Source: an uncultured Mediterranea sp.
GTDB lineage: Bacteria > Bacteroidota > Bacteroidia > Bacteroidales > Bacteroidaceae
Reading direction: 5' to 3'
Assembly: GCF_902493215.1 (NCBI RefSeq)
Contig: NZ_CABUOL010000009.1
Span: forward strand, 51,724-115,723
Length of the DNA: 64,000 nt
Below, piece after piece: positions 25,552-34,332 of the stretch. Within the stretch, counting starts at the first letter, position 1; the number at the start of each line of letters is the position of its first letter. The notes beneath the pieces were generated by a model. It did not search any database. It saw nothing but the letters and a program-made list of their open reading frames with translations, and was not told the origin of the DNA. A program made the translations under genes and the position numbers.

Positions 25552-26733
25552 TTACCACCCCAGCTTCTCCAGCCCTGCATCCTGATACCACTTCAGGGAG
25601 CGGTAGGCCGCATCGCGCTGGGTGCTGCTGCCGGGGATGTAGTGGGTGATGCCGTTGGCACCCTCCATGGAGAACATGCCGACAAACTGGGAGTAGTTCT
25701 TGGGCGTGGTGCTCCAGTAGGCAATGGCGGCGTCGAAAGCCTGCGTCCACGTGGTATACGAGGCATCGTCGAGCACCTGCTCCATGAGTTGCTTCAGGTC
25801 GAAGTAGCCCACGTAGTCGCGGCCCCAACCGTCGTGGTCGTAGTCGAAGACAGCGGCTTTGAGCGCAGCAATATTCACCACCTCGTCAGGCAGGAGCTGG
25901 GCGGTGAGCGCAGCCAGCGGTTCGAGGGCATCGGTGCGCATCACGCAGATGGACGTTCCGCCCGTCCAGTTGTTGTTGCTGATGCCGATACCGCCGTTAT
26001 AGATTTCCTCGTAGGCGGCAAAATAGACCTTGGACATCTCGACCGCTGCCTGGTCGGCGGCCATGAGGGGAACCAGGCGTTCGTAGGGAGCGCCGGGGCC
26101 GGGGTTCTCGGTAGGCGAACCGATGTAGTAGTCGGTAAAGCTGCGCAGCTCGTAGGCCACCTCGACGGACGACATGAAGCAGGCGTCGAACATGAGGAAG
26201 TCGAGATGGGGTGCCGACTGAAGGATGGTAACCAGCTCGGAGATGTTCATGCGGTGGTCACCGTCCGTCTTGTCCTGCCCCACCCAGCGGGTCGAGGCCT
26301 GCCCGTAGGGCACCCATCCGTCGGCGTGCGACCAGTATATCAGGCCGTAGCTCTCGGCCAGGAAGCCGGGGTTGGCGAAGACGTCGGCAAACACCTCGCG
26401 CGTTTCGTCCACGCCCACCGAATTGCGGTCGTCGTACGTGCGCACCACGTCCTCCACCACCTTGCCGCCCTGCTTCTTCAGCTCCACAAGGCGGGGCGAG
26501 CTGCCCGTATCGATGTAGACAAGCAGATGAAGCGTGCCGTCGGCCACCTGCTTCATGCCCTCCTTCATCTCCTCCAGGTCTTGCAGGGCAAAGGAAGAGA
26601 GGTTGTTGTCGGCCGCCAGATAGACCAGCACTGTCCGCTTGTAGGACGAAGGTTCGGGAGCCTCCTCCTTGTCGCACGAGGCCAAAGCCAGCAGCGACAA
26701 CAGCATCACCACGAGAACGTTGCGTCTGAACAT
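25552..26733 (-). CDS. Clostripain-family (C11) cysteine peptidase lipoprotein
   Basis: 393 residues. Lipoprotein signal with lipobox LASC (Cys near 20), then the clan CD peptidase core KRTVLVYLAADNNLSSFALQDLEEM. Catalytic His136 in GLIYWSHADGW and Cys185 in FLMFDACFMSSVEVAYEL are both present, as is the following GSPTENPGPGAPY loop. C11 peptidases such as clostripain and fragipain cleave after Arg/Lys, and some activate Bacteroides exported proteins. It lies 12 bases after a small exported protein, probably one transcript. Surface or periplasmic location is inferred from the lipobox. Confidence 0.9.
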   Translation of the reverse strand: MFRRNVLVVMLLSLLALASCDKEEAPEPSSYKRTVLVYLAADNNLSSFALQDLEEMKEGMKQVADGTLHLLVYIDTGSSPRLVELKKQGGKVVEDVVRTYDDRNSVGVDETREVFADVFANPGFLAESYGLIYWSHADGWVPYGQASTRWVGQDKTDGDHRMNISELVTILQSAPHLDFLMFDACFMSSVEVAYELRSFTDYYIGSPTENPGPGAPYERLVPLMAADQAAVEMSKVYFAAYEEIYNGGIGISNNNWTGGTSICVMRTDALEPLAALTAQLLPDEVVNIAALKAAVFDYDHDGWGRDYVGYFDLKQLMEQVLDDASYTTWTQAFDAAIAYWSTTPKNYSQFVGMFSMEGANGITHYIPGSSTQRDAAYRSLKWYQDAGLEKLGW

Positions 26734-26745
26734 AGGGCCACCGGT

Positions 26746-27150
26746 TTAGTCTTGCGGTTTCTCGAACTTGAACTCGTCGGGCTCGATAGCCTGAAGCGTC
26801 TGCTTGCTTTTCTGATAGCCGGACTTCACCTTGGCAGCTTCCTTCTCGAGCTTGCCCTTGTTTTCCGAGAAGTAGATGACGCACGTATAGTTGGGCTTGT
26901 TCATCTGATACTCCAGGTGGTTCTTCAACTGGTAGGAATACAGGTCGCGCTGGGGCAGGAAGCCGTTCTTGGCCAGCACCACGCTGTCCAGCAGCTGGAC
27001 GGGGGTATAATAGACCACGGTGTCGCTGAACGAAGCCGCCACACCGAAGGCATACACGGGTTTCTCCTTGTCCTTGTCTTTTTTCATCGTAAAGGCGGAA
27101 CAAAGCACGAAGGCCACCGCCAGGGCCATAACTACACGAAGGTATTTCAT
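26746..27150 (-). CDS. Small exported protein of unknown function
   Basis: 134 residues with a signal peptide (MKYLRVVMALAVAFVLCSAF). The mature part is Lys-rich: KDKDKEKPVYAFGVAASFSDTVVYYTPVQLLDSV, then SYQLKNHLEYQMNKPNYTCVIYFSENKGKLEKEAAKVKSGYQKSKQ and an acidic end. I do not recognise a named domain. It immediately precedes the clostripain-family lipoprotein gene, so it could be its partner, inhibitor or substrate; there is no sequence proof. Confidence 0.75.
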   Translation of the reverse strand: MKYLRVVMALAVAFVLCSAFTMKKDKDKEKPVYAFGVAASFSDTVVYYTPVQLLDSVVLAKNGFLPQRDLYSYQLKNHLEYQMNKPNYTCVIYFSENKGKLEKEAAKVKSGYQKSKQTLQAIEPDEFKFEKPQD

Positions 27151-27201
27151 AGTTCTTTCTGTTTACGTCAATAAATTCCTATTTATCACTTTTATAGGGG
27201 A

Positions 27202-27209
27202 CAAAGGTA
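27202..27209 (-). promoter_or_regulatory. -7 box upstream of the small exported protein and clostripain genes
   Basis: TACCTTTG on the minus strand, 52 bases before the ATG at 27150. The box abuts the rpoD terminator hairpin. Confidence 0.5.
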
Positions 27210-27213
27210 ACAA

Positions 27214-27249
27214 AAAAAACGGCAGGGCTGCAAGCCACCACCGTTTTTT
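27214..27249 (-). terminator. Terminator of rpoD
   Basis: AAAAAACGG (27214-27222) pairs with CCGTTTTTT (27241-27249), with GGC/GCC pairing inside and a long U-run in the minus-strand transcript. Confidence 0.8.
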
Positions 27250-27285
27250 GAATTCTTTTTGTTTGTCGGAAACCGATATTCCCAC

Positions 27286-28146
27286 TTATCCCAAGTAGGA
27301 CTTGAGCAATTTGCTACGATTACTTTGTCTTAATCTTCTGATAGCTTTTTCCTTGATCTGGCGCACACGCTCACGGGTCAGCCCGAATTTGTCGCCGATT
27401 TCCTCCAGGGTCATTTCCTGTTGTCCGATGCCAAAGAACATCTGTATGATTTCCTTTTCGCGCTCGGTCAGCGTAGAAAGTGCTCTATCAATTTCCCTCG
27501 CAAGAGACTCGTTCACCAACGAGCGGTCAGCCATAGGCGAATCGTCGTTCACCAGAACATCCAGCAGGCTGTTGTCTTCTCCTTCGACGAAAGGCGCGTC
27601 GACCGATATGTGGCGGCCGGACACCTTCAGTGTGTCGGAGATTTTGTCGACAGGGATTTCCAGCTCATCGGCCAGCTCTTCGGGCGACGGACGGCGTTCG
27701 TTCTCCTGCTCGAACTTGGAGAAGGCTTTGCTGATCTTGTTCAGCGAGCCCACCTGGTTGAGCGGCAGACGCACGATACGCGACTGTTCGGCCAGGGCTT
27801 GCAGAATGGACTGGCGTATCCACCACACCGCGTAGCTGATGAACTTGAAACCACGTGTCTCATCGAACTTTTCGGCTGCTTTGATCAGACCCAGGTTGCC
27901 TTCGTTGATGAGGTCGGGCAAACTCAAGCCTTGGTTCTGATACTGTTTTGCGACAGATACGACGAAACGCAGATTGGCACGTGTCAGTTTCTCCAGTGCA
28001 ACACGGTCACCCTTGCGGATGCGCTGAGCGAGCTCCACTTCTTCTTCGACGGTAATGAGGTCCTCACGCCCGATTTCCTGCAAGTACTTGTCCAGAGAAG
28101 CGCTCTCTCGGTTAGTGATACTTTTGGTAATTTTTAATTGTCTCAT
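27286..28146 (-). CDS. rpoD: Primary sigma factor of Bacteroidetes (sigma-70)
   Basis: 286 residues, the short Bacteroidetes primary sigma (sigma-ABfr type) that lacks region 1.1 and recognises TTTG / TAnnTTTG promoters. Regions visible: 1.2 (SLDKYLQEIGREDLITVEEEVELAQRIRKGD), 2 (LTRANLRFVVSVAKQYQNQGLSLPDLINEGNLGLIKAAEKFDETRGFKFISYAVWWIRQSI), 3 (RLPLNQVGSLNKISKAFSKFEQE), and 4 (LTEREKEIIQMFFGIGQQEMTLEEIGDKFGLTRERVRQIKEKAIRRLR). Start at MRQLKITKSITNRES, supported by a TAACTTTG box 25 bases upstream. An upstream in-frame ATG is rejected. Confidence 0.97.
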   Translation of the reverse strand: MRQLKITKSITNRESASLDKYLQEIGREDLITVEEEVELAQRIRKGDRVALEKLTRANLRFVVSVAKQYQNQGLSLPDLINEGNLGLIKAAEKFDETRGFKFISYAVWWIRQSILQALAEQSRIVRLPLNQVGSLNKISKAFSKFEQENERRPSPEELADELEIPVDKISDTLKVSGRHISVDAPFVEGEDNSLLDVLVNDDSPMADRSLVNESLAREIDRALSTLTEREKEIIQMFFGIGQQEMTLEEIGDKFGLTRERVRQIKEKAIRRLRQSNRSKLLKSYLG

Positions 28147-28170
28147 TCTTCTATACACATATTGGGTTGA

Positions 28171-28178
28171 CAAAGTTA
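28171..28178 (-). promoter_or_regulatory. -7 box of the rpoD promoter
   Basis: TAACTTTG on the minus strand, 24 bases before the rpoD start. A weak TTG is 22 bases further upstream. Confidence 0.55.
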
Positions 28179-28284
28179 CAACAAAATATCGGATCTGCAC
28201 CAATCTTTTGCCGTCTTTTTTGCCCCGATTCTACAAAAATCTTCGAGAAGCCCCTGCAAAGCTTCCCTTTTTATAAAATTAGAA

Positions 28285-28322
28285 ACAAAAACAGGTGCCG
28301 ACAAGTTCTTTTGCCGGCACCC
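28285..28322 (-). terminator. Terminator of the HtrA gene
   Basis: GGTGCCG (28293-28299) pairs with CGGCACC (28315-28321). In the minus-strand transcript the stem is followed by TGTTTTTGTTT. Confidence 0.75.
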
Positions 28323-28441
28323 TTTACAAGATAAATTAAACAAACTTCAACCTTCTTACCTTATCAAAAGAGTCTAACCTATCTTATATCTATTCTAATA
28401 CCTACTATTTATCTAATACCTATATGCTTGATACTTCCATC

Positions 28442-29977
28442 TTATTCCTGGCTCAAGTCTACCGCATAGCTGGCGCGCTTGCCCGAGGGGAACATACCGG
28501 TGATGAAGAGTACCTGTTCGGGTGTCTGAGTAGCTGCCTTGAGCACGCTCTCCAGATCTTCGACGGTCTTCATCGGCTCGCCGTTGGCCTTCAGGATGAT
28601 GAAGCCCTTGCGGATGCCTGCATCGGCCATCTTGCCGTCGCTTACTCCTGTCACTTCGAGGCCGTATCCCAGGTTGAGCTGGCGGCGCAGTTCGGTGTCA
28701 ATCGGCTTGAAGGCGGCACCCAAGATTTCCATACCGGCACTCTTGACAACCTTCGTGTTGCCCTGGGCGTTCTTCAGCGTGATGGTCACTTCCTTTTCCT
28801 TCTTGTCGCGGACAATGGTCAGTTTCACCTTGTCGCCCGGACGATACTTGGAGAGAGCCTCCTGCAAGTCGGAGAACTTGTGCAGCTTCTTGCCGTCCAT
28901 CTTGATGATGACGTCGTTTTCCTGCAGGATGCCGGCGGCCGAACCACCATCTTCTACCTTAGCCACGAAGATACCTTCTTTCACACCCAGCTCTTCCATC
29001 TGCTTCTCCATCTGTTTTACCACCTCGTCGCTCATCTGCAGGTCGGTTGTAAAGTCGCCGCCTCTGATGCCCAGACGAGCACGCTGTACGGCACCGTATT
29101 GCTTCAAGTCAGAAACGACTTTCATCATCATATTGGTAGGGATGGCGAAACCATAGCCCGAATAGGCGCCCGTAGGCGAATAAAGCATGGCGTTGATGCC
29201 CACCAGCTCGCCGGCGGCGTTCACCAAGGCACCACCACTGTTACCCTGGTTGATGGCGGCATCTGTCTGGATGAACGACTGGATGCTGGCTGCCTGTCCG
29301 TCGGCCGAGGGAGTACCGATGGAACGAGCCTTGGCACTCACGATACCTGCCGTAACGGTAGAGTTCAGGTTGAAGGGGTTACCTACGGCCAATACCCACT
29401 CGCCCACCTTCAGGTTGTCCGAGTTGCCCACAGGGATGGTGGGGAAATCGTCGCCTTCAATCTTCAGCAGAGCCAGGTCGGTGTCGGGGTCGGTACCGAT
29501 GACACGTCCCTTCAATTCGCGCTCGTCGTTGAGTTTGACGGTGATTTCGTCAGCACCTTCGACCACGTGGTTGTTCGTCACAATGTATCCGTCCTTCGAG
29601 ATGATGACACCCGAACCGAAGCCCACACGCGGTTGCGTCTGAATCTGACGCTGCTGGCCGCGGCCGTCGCCGAAGAAGAAGTCGAAGATGTCGGGCTGCA
29701 TCTGCACCGTACGTGTCTTGCTCAGCTCCGTAGCGCGGATGTGCACCACGGCGTGTACCGAGCTTTCGGCGGCTTGGGTCAGGTCTACCGGTTGGGCATT
29801 GACGGCACTCAGGCCGGCCAACCTTATATTATTGGGGTTTTGCTGGAAAAGCTCGTTGAACGTAGCGTTTTCCATCTGTTGCTTGGCCATCAACTTATAG
29901 GCAGTGAAACCACCTATCGCGGAACTCAGAAGTACGCCGGCGGCGACTCCCATTACCATTTTTGCTGTCCGTTTCAT
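28442..29977 (-). CDS. htrA: Periplasmic Do/DegP-family serine protease
   Basis: 511 residues with an N-terminal membrane/signal segment (VMGVAAGVLLSSAIGGFTAYKL). Trypsin-like domain with His137 (NNHVVEG), Asp167 (DTDLALLK) and Ser247 (QGNSGGALVN) all present. Two PDZ domains follow (LGIRGGDF...GIFVAKVEDGGSAAGILQENDVIIKMDG and LGYGLEVTGVSDGKMADAGIRKGFIILKANG). It degrades or refolds misfolded envelope proteins. Single-gene transcript, ended by a hairpin before rpoD. No TAnnTTTG box is evident upstream, which would suit stress-sigma control; this is inference. The C-terminal stretch FITGMFPSGKRASYAVDL is typical of Bacteroides homologues. Confidence 0.95.
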   Translation of the reverse strand: MKRTAKMVMGVAAGVLLSSAIGGFTAYKLMAKQQMENATFNELFQQNPNNIRLAGLSAVNAQPVDLTQAAESSVHAVVHIRATELSKTRTVQMQPDIFDFFFGDGRGQQRQIQTQPRVGFGSGVIISKDGYIVTNNHVVEGADEITVKLNDERELKGRVIGTDPDTDLALLKIEGDDFPTIPVGNSDNLKVGEWVLAVGNPFNLNSTVTAGIVSAKARSIGTPSADGQAASIQSFIQTDAAINQGNSGGALVNAAGELVGINAMLYSPTGAYSGYGFAIPTNMMMKVVSDLKQYGAVQRARLGIRGGDFTTDLQMSDEVVKQMEKQMEELGVKEGIFVAKVEDGGSAAGILQENDVIIKMDGKKLHKFSDLQEALSKYRPGDKVKLTIVRDKKEKEVTITLKNAQGNTKVVKSAGMEILGAAFKPIDTELRRQLNLGYGLEVTGVSDGKMADAGIRKGFIILKANGEPMKTVEDLESVLKAATQTPEQVLFITGMFPSGKRASYAVDLSQE

Positions 29978-30289
29978 AATTCTTATCTCTTTAAAGTGTT
30001 AATATTCGAGTTCGTTTTAACTTTACGACGTTAAAATAACGACAAAAAACGTTCTGTTATTCTCCGTGTCATACTTTTTTGTTCTCTTTTAACAGAGCCG
30101 TTTTTGAGCTTAACAGCGGTTAACGACAAGGACTGACAAATTAGCATTTATGCACGTTTCCTGCCACGTTAACACTTTGAGCATTAGAGCGTAAAAATAT
30201 GTTTCGCCCTCTAAAGAGATGCTTCGCCGGCAGGAACGGAAGGCGCAAGAGGGAGCCTGAACGCAGGCAAGGCACACGGACAGGCCCGC
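29978..30289. other. Intergenic region upstream of htrA
   Basis: About 310 bases. The half near htrA is A+T-rich (GTTAAAATAACG- and TTAACG-like motifs) and probably holds its promoter, but no Bacteroides-consensus box is visible. The half near the transglutaminase gene has only a weak GCCT/AGGC hairpin at 30255-30268. I see no gene. Confidence 0.5.
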
Positions 30290-31627
30290 TCAATAGTTCA
30301 GATACTCGATGTCCATGTGATAGCTCCAGCGGTCGAAGTACAGGTTACCGCCCTCCCACTCCACTTCGCCGCGCTGGAAGTCCACCGTCTCGCTCCGCGG
30401 ATACTTCTTTTCGGGCACGAGCGGCATGCCATAATCCTGGTTCACCACCATGCGCCACGAGTCGATGCCGCCCAGATAGAAATAGGGCTGACCGGCCTTC
30501 TCCGCATACGGAGCCAGGCCGAACGACTGGTCGACAGGCACCCAACCGATGCCCTCCAGGTAGATTTCCGCCCAGTCGTGCAGGTTCCAGGCGCGGGGTT
30601 GCATCATGAAGCCGCTCTGAAAGCGGGCGGGGATGCCCGCAATGCGGCAGAGGGTAACGAAGAGCAGCGTCACCTGTCCGCAATCGCCGTGACGGTTGTC
30701 GAGCACATATTCGGGGATGTTGTCGATGGTAGAGTACTCGCGCGCAGAGGCCCAGGGGAAGTGATGATCTATCCACTGGAAGATGCGGCGGGCCTTGAGG
30801 AAGGGATTGTCTTCGCCTTCTGCCAATTTGTCAGCCAGCTGGCGCAGGCGGGGCGTGAAGACGATGTGGCGGTCGCGCTCGGACGTGTAGCGTCGGTAGA
30901 GCTCCGTCGTGGTGTCGTAGGGGCGGACGTCGGAGGGACGGATGTCATGCCACTCACCATAAGAGGTGTACTCGAACGTCTCCGAGAAGACGGTGGGCTC
31001 TCCGCTCACCGCCCGCTTCTCCATGTAGAGGGTACTATGGGCCGTGCCTTCGGTCGTGAGCGTGTACGAAGGTTCGCTGGCCGAGATGAGCTTCACGTCC
31101 TGCTGGCGGGGTACGTCCGTGCGGGGGAAGGGCAACCAGCAACGCACCACCTCGCCCGCCGGCACGGCATTGGTGTCGACCGTCACCCGATAGGTGACAC
31201 GCATGCGCTTGGGTGCCGCCAGGCAGGAGTCGCCCCGTCCGTCGGTAGCGGCCAAGATTTCAGGCAGGTTCTCGGCATTCACACGGTCGCTGGTGCTCAC
31301 CTGCTCGCCTTCCTTGGCCAGCTTCGCCTCGCGGCACAGGGAGTCGAGGCGGAAGAGGTTGGGGCCCGCGTTGCGGAAGTAGCGCTTCTCGCCGTCGATT
31401 GTCATGCACTCCAGCGCGCCCGTCTTCTCCCATTGGCGCATCTGTTCGTCGGTCACGTCGGGCAGGTAGCGGCGGATGTATTCCTTCACTTGGGCCTCGG
31501 TCAGGCAGAAATCCATCGCCAGCCGATGGCGCAAGTCTTCTTCCCATGAGTAGGAAGCGCTGGAAGCCTTGCGGTTGCAAGCCGAGAAGGCCAGCAGAAA
31601 CAGGACAAGATAAAGCAGATTCTTCAT
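30290..31627 (-). CDS. Transglutaminase-like lipoprotein
   Basis: 445 residues. Lipobox FSAC near residue 16, an N-terminal helical region (LRHRLAMDFCLTEAQVKEYIRRYLPDVTDEQMRQWEKTG), a beta-sandwich (RVTYRVTVDTNAVPAGEVVRCWLPFPR), then a transglutaminase fold with the papain-like triad Cys316 (NRHGDCGQVTLLFVTLCR), His350 (WNLHDWAEIYLEGIGW) and Asp366 (VPVDQS). Such bacterial proteins are usually proteases or amidases, not cross-linkers. Start at MKNLLYL; a GTG further upstream would translate heptad repeat. The next gene upstream is the dipeptide epimerase, so a murein-peptide role is possible. Confidence 0.85.
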   Translation of the reverse strand: MKNLLYLVLFLLAFSACNRKASSASYSWEEDLRHRLAMDFCLTEAQVKEYIRRYLPDVTDEQMRQWEKTGALECMTIDGEKRYFRNAGPNLFRLDSLCREAKLAKEGEQVSTSDRVNAENLPEILAATDGRGDSCLAAPKRMRVTYRVTVDTNAVPAGEVVRCWLPFPRTDVPRQQDVKLISASEPSYTLTTEGTAHSTLYMEKRAVSGEPTVFSETFEYTSYGEWHDIRPSDVRPYDTTTELYRRYTSERDRHIVFTPRLRQLADKLAEGEDNPFLKARRIFQWIDHHFPWASAREYSTIDNIPEYVLDNRHGDCGQVTLLFVTLCRIAGIPARFQSGFMMQPRAWNLHDWAEIYLEGIGWVPVDQSFGLAPYAEKAGQPYFYLGGIDSWRMVVNQDYGMPLVPEKKYPRSETVDFQRGEVEWEGGNLYFDRWSYHMDIEYLNY

Positions 31628-31631
31628 ACAT

Positions 31632-31725
31632 TTAATGGAAAATGGAGAATTGAAAATGGAAAATGAACACACGCACACGGCTATTCTTCATTTTCAATTC
31701 TCAATTCTCAATTATCAATTATTAA
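31632..31725. repeat. Facing heptad-repeat pair (TCAATTY family), copy 3
   Basis: Left arm AATGGAAAATGGAGAATTGA... and right arm TTTTCAATTCTCAATTCTCA... face each other around about 25 unrelated bases. It starts 4 bases upstream of the transglutaminase ATG and ends at the stop codon of the epimerase gene. Confidence 0.75.
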
Positions 31726-32890
31726 TCACTACCCCGATACCTGGCAGGTCGGGCAAGGTAATCTTCCCCTTGACCACCTCCATGCCTCGGAAGCGGTCGT
31801 TGGCTATGAGCAGATTGCCATCGAGGTCGGCAAAATCGACCGCGGGCGAAAGTTGGGCGGCCGCCGAACAGGCGCACGAAGTCTCCGTCATGCAACCCAC
31901 CATCACCTTCATGTCGAGCGCGCGCGCCAGGTTGAGCATCTTCCACGCCTCACGCATGCCTGTACACTTCATCAGCTTGATGTTGATGCCCGTATAGGCG
32001 CCCTTCAGCGCAGGTACATCCTTCAGGCGCTGGACGCCCTCGTCGGCAAAGATAGGCAGAGGGCTCTGCTGGGTAATCCAGGCGATGTCGTCTATCCGCT
32101 CCTTGGGCATGGGTTGCTCCACCATGACGATGCCCTGCTCCTTGAGCCAGTGTATCATGTCGAGGGCATGCTGGCGGTCGGTCCACCCCTGATTGGCGTC
32201 CACGGCAATGGGCAGGGACGTGACCGAACGGATGGTCTCGATCATCTCCTTGTCGTTGCTGCCTCCGAGCTTCACCTTGAGGATGTTGAAGCGCTCGGCA
32301 CATTCCTTTGTCTTCTCGCGCACCACCTCGGGCGTATCGATGCCGATGGTGAAGGTGGTCGACGGAGCCTTTTCCTTGTCCAGCCCCCATATTTTGTACC
32401 AGGGTGCCTGCAGGAGTTTGCCCACGAGGTCGTGCAGGGCGATGTCTACGGCCGCCTTGGCCGCCGCGTCGCCCTCCGACAGGCCGTCGACGTAAGCCAG
32501 AATGTCCTCCAACTGGAAGGGGTCGGAGAACTGGCCGATGGTGTCCTGCACCTTCTTCAGGAAAGCCATCACGCTGTCCATCGTGCCCAGCTCCTTCTGG
32601 AGGTAGGGAGGCATGGAGGCCTCACCATAGCCGATGACGCCGTCGTACTCCAACTCTACCTGCACGTCGGGCGTGGTGCTGCGCGAGTAGGTGGCCACGG
32701 TAAAGACATGGCGCAACTTCAGTTCGTAGGCGAAGAAGCGCAACTTCATCTGCGCCCGCACCCCGCTCTTTCTGTTCACATTGAACCAGGTGCCGCGCTT
32801 CTTGCCGGCCCCCAAGGCTTCGTTTATCATCAGGCCCGAACCCAGCGTGGCAAGTGCCGCCGTCTTCAGGAATGTTCGTCTGTCTTGCAT
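31715..32890 (-). CDS. Dipeptide (L-Ala-D/L-Glu) epimerase, enolase superfamily
   Basis: 391 residues. A Tat-like signal (DRRTFLKTAALATLGSGLMI) precedes the enolase capping domain and barrel. Catalytic KxK motif in FNILKVKLGG, metal ligands in AVDANQGW (Asp), VEQPMP (Glu) and IFADEG (Asp), and the second acid/base Lys in INIKLMKCTG. Members of this family in Bacteroides epimerise L-Ala-D-Glu from murein to L-Ala-L-Glu for peptidase breakdown. The neighbour upstream is an NlpC/P60 endopeptidase of the type that makes such dipeptides, which supports the assignment. Exact dipeptide specificity is inferred. Confidence 0.9.
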   Translation of the reverse strand: MQDRRTFLKTAALATLGSGLMINEALGAGKKRGTWFNVNRKSGVRAQMKLRFFAYELKLRHVFTVATYSRSTTPDVQVELEYDGVIGYGEASMPPYLQKELGTMDSVMAFLKKVQDTIGQFSDPFQLEDILAYVDGLSEGDAAAKAAVDIALHDLVGKLLQAPWYKIWGLDKEKAPSTTFTIGIDTPEVVREKTKECAERFNILKVKLGGSNDKEMIETIRSVTSLPIAVDANQGWTDRQHALDMIHWLKEQGIVMVEQPMPKERIDDIAWITQQSPLPIFADEGVQRLKDVPALKGAYTGINIKLMKCTGMREAWKMLNLARALDMKVMVGCMTETSCACSAAAQLSPAVDFADLDGNLLIANDRFRGMEVVKGKITLPDLPGIGVVINN

Positions 32891-32950
32891 CGTATCTTTC
32901 TTTTTATCTAAGTTTCAGAATCGCTTCTGCCCCCACCCCGACCCTCCTCG

Positions 32951-33016
32951 GAAAAGCAATGCTTTCGGGAGGAGAAAACGGTGCTTTGCGGAGGCGAAAG
33001 CAGTGTTTTCCTGCTC
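32951..33016. repeat. Three-unit 22-bp-period array (GAAAGCA..GCTTTGCGGAGG family)
   Basis: Units start at 32951, 32973 and 32995 (GAAAAGCAATGCTTTCGGG, AGAAAACGGTGCTTTGCGG, CGAAAGCAGTGTTTTCCTG), exactly 22 bases apart. Unit 1 has the dyad AAAGC-AAT-GCTTT. The array fills the gap between the NlpC/P60 stop and the epimerase start. Confidence 0.7.
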
Positions 33017-34223
33017 ACCACCGATAGTAGGGGTTCTTGTCCGTCGTGTTCAGCCCCTTTTCCTTATTAATAGATGGAAGCACGCGTGTGGCGAAAAGCA
33101 GGCGCTCCAGGTTGAAGGCATCGAACCGTTTGTCCTGCGGATCGAAGCTGCTGATGCGCACATCGCCCTGCGAGTGGATGAACCTCCGTCCGCCGATGTA
33201 GATGCCCACATGCACCACCCGCTCCTTGCGTTCGGCCGTGGCCTTGCGTCCGAAGAACACGAGGTCGCCCGGCCGGAGGTTGGAGAAGTCGGGGGCGATG
33301 TCGATGTGCTGCCCCACGTAGGCCTGCTGGGACGCGTCGCGGGGGATGATGATGTCGTGCATGAAGAGCACCGTCCGCACAAAGCCGCTACAATCCATGC
33401 CTTTCGACGAGGTGCCCGCCCAGAGATAGGGCACACCCATCAGCGTATGGGCCGTGCGGATGATGCTGGCGGCATCCTGCTTCAGGTTCTTGCGCCACTC
33501 GCGTTCGGGCAGGGCGACGGACTTCTCCACATAGCCGCGGCGGCCGTCGGGATAGGACACGCGGTAGAAGTCTCCCTCGGCGCCTTCCAGCTTCAGACGG
33601 TTGCCCGCCACGACGTCGGACACCGTCTGCGAGCGTCGGTCGGGTTGGGAGTAGACGAAGGCGTAGTGCGAGGTGACGACTACCTTCTCCGCCCGATTCC
33701 AGGCCGTGAGTTCCTTGCGGGTGACGGGCAGGACGCTGACGCGATGCACCCACGCGATGTAGTCGTCGGGCGTCTGGATGCGATACCATCCGTTGCGCTC
33801 GAGCACACGCACGGGCATACCCAGCAGGGCTTGCGTCGTCATTTCCGACGAATAGTCGGGCTCCACGCGCAAACTGGCCACAGAGAGGTTGATGATGCCG
33901 TAGGTCTTTCCCTCCAGCCCCTTTTCGTCGGGCAGCAGGCGGAGGCTGTCCACCGCCTCATAGCCGCGGGCCTCGAGGGTAGAAAGCAGTTCGGCCTTGG
34001 CTTCGGCCGAGGTGGTGACGCCACGCAACAATAGCTTCTTCGCACCCGTCAGAGAATAATCCACATCGAAGAGGGCCACCCGCCTGTCGGGCGCATAACG
34101 TGCCTTCAGGGTGCGGCCGATGACTTTCACCTCGTCGGGCACGGCCTCTTCCTGCGCCGCCAAGGCCGACCAGGGGAGTAAAGATAGTGCGAAGAATGCC
34201 GCAAGGGCCAGTAGTCTGTCCAT
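33015..34223 (-). CDS. NlpC/P60 endopeptidase with SH3-like domains (gamma-D-Glu-diamino-acid endopeptidase)
   Basis: 402 residues with a signal peptide (LLALAAFFALSLLPWSALAAQ). Two bacterial SH3 domains cover about 105-250 (NLSVASLRVEPDYSSEMTTQALLGMPVRVLERNGWYRIQTPDDYIAWV; SHYAFVYSQPDRRSQTVSDVVAGNRLKLEG). The NlpC/P60 domain has Cys278 (GMDCSGFVRTV), His338 (VVHVGIYIGG) and His350 (RFIHSQGDV). This architecture matches YkfC-type enzymes that release L-Ala-D-Glu from murein peptides, and the product would be the substrate of the adjacent epimerase. It is first in the endopeptidase-epimerase-transglutaminase operon. Confidence 0.92.
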   Translation of the reverse strand: MDRLLALAAFFALSLLPWSALAAQEEAVPDEVKVIGRTLKARYAPDRRVALFDVDYSLTGAKKLLLRGVTTSAEAKAELLSTLEARGYEAVDSLRLLPDEKGLEGKTYGIINLSVASLRVEPDYSSEMTTQALLGMPVRVLERNGWYRIQTPDDYIAWVHRVSVLPVTRKELTAWNRAEKVVVTSHYAFVYSQPDRRSQTVSDVVAGNRLKLEGAEGDFYRVSYPDGRRGYVEKSVALPEREWRKNLKQDAASIIRTAHTLMGVPYLWAGTSSKGMDCSGFVRTVLFMHDIIIPRDASQQAYVGQHIDIAPDFSNLRPGDLVFFGRKATAERKERVVHVGIYIGGRRFIHSQGDVRISSFDPQDKRFDAFNLERLLFATRVLPSINKEKGLNTTDKNPYYRW

Positions 34224-34266
34224 ATCGTCGTTTGTTTTTTGTTTCTAAAAAGTCCAATCTGATGAG

Positions 34267-34274
34267 CAAATCTA
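34267..34274 (-). promoter_or_regulatory. -7 box of the NlpC/P60-epimerase operon
   Basis: TAGATTTG on the minus strand, 43 bases before the start codon, divergent from the rnpB promoter. Confidence 0.5.
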
Positions 34275-34316
34275 CGAATTATTTCCATAAAGCCTGCATT
34301 ATTGCCACGAAAATCG

Positions 34317-34324
34317 TACCTTTG
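34317..34324 (+). promoter_or_regulatory. -7 box of the rnpB promoter
   Basis: TACCTTTG, 8 bases before the 5' strand of the RNase P helix P1. No clear -33 element. Confidence 0.6.
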
Positions 34325-34332
34325 TCCCCCAT

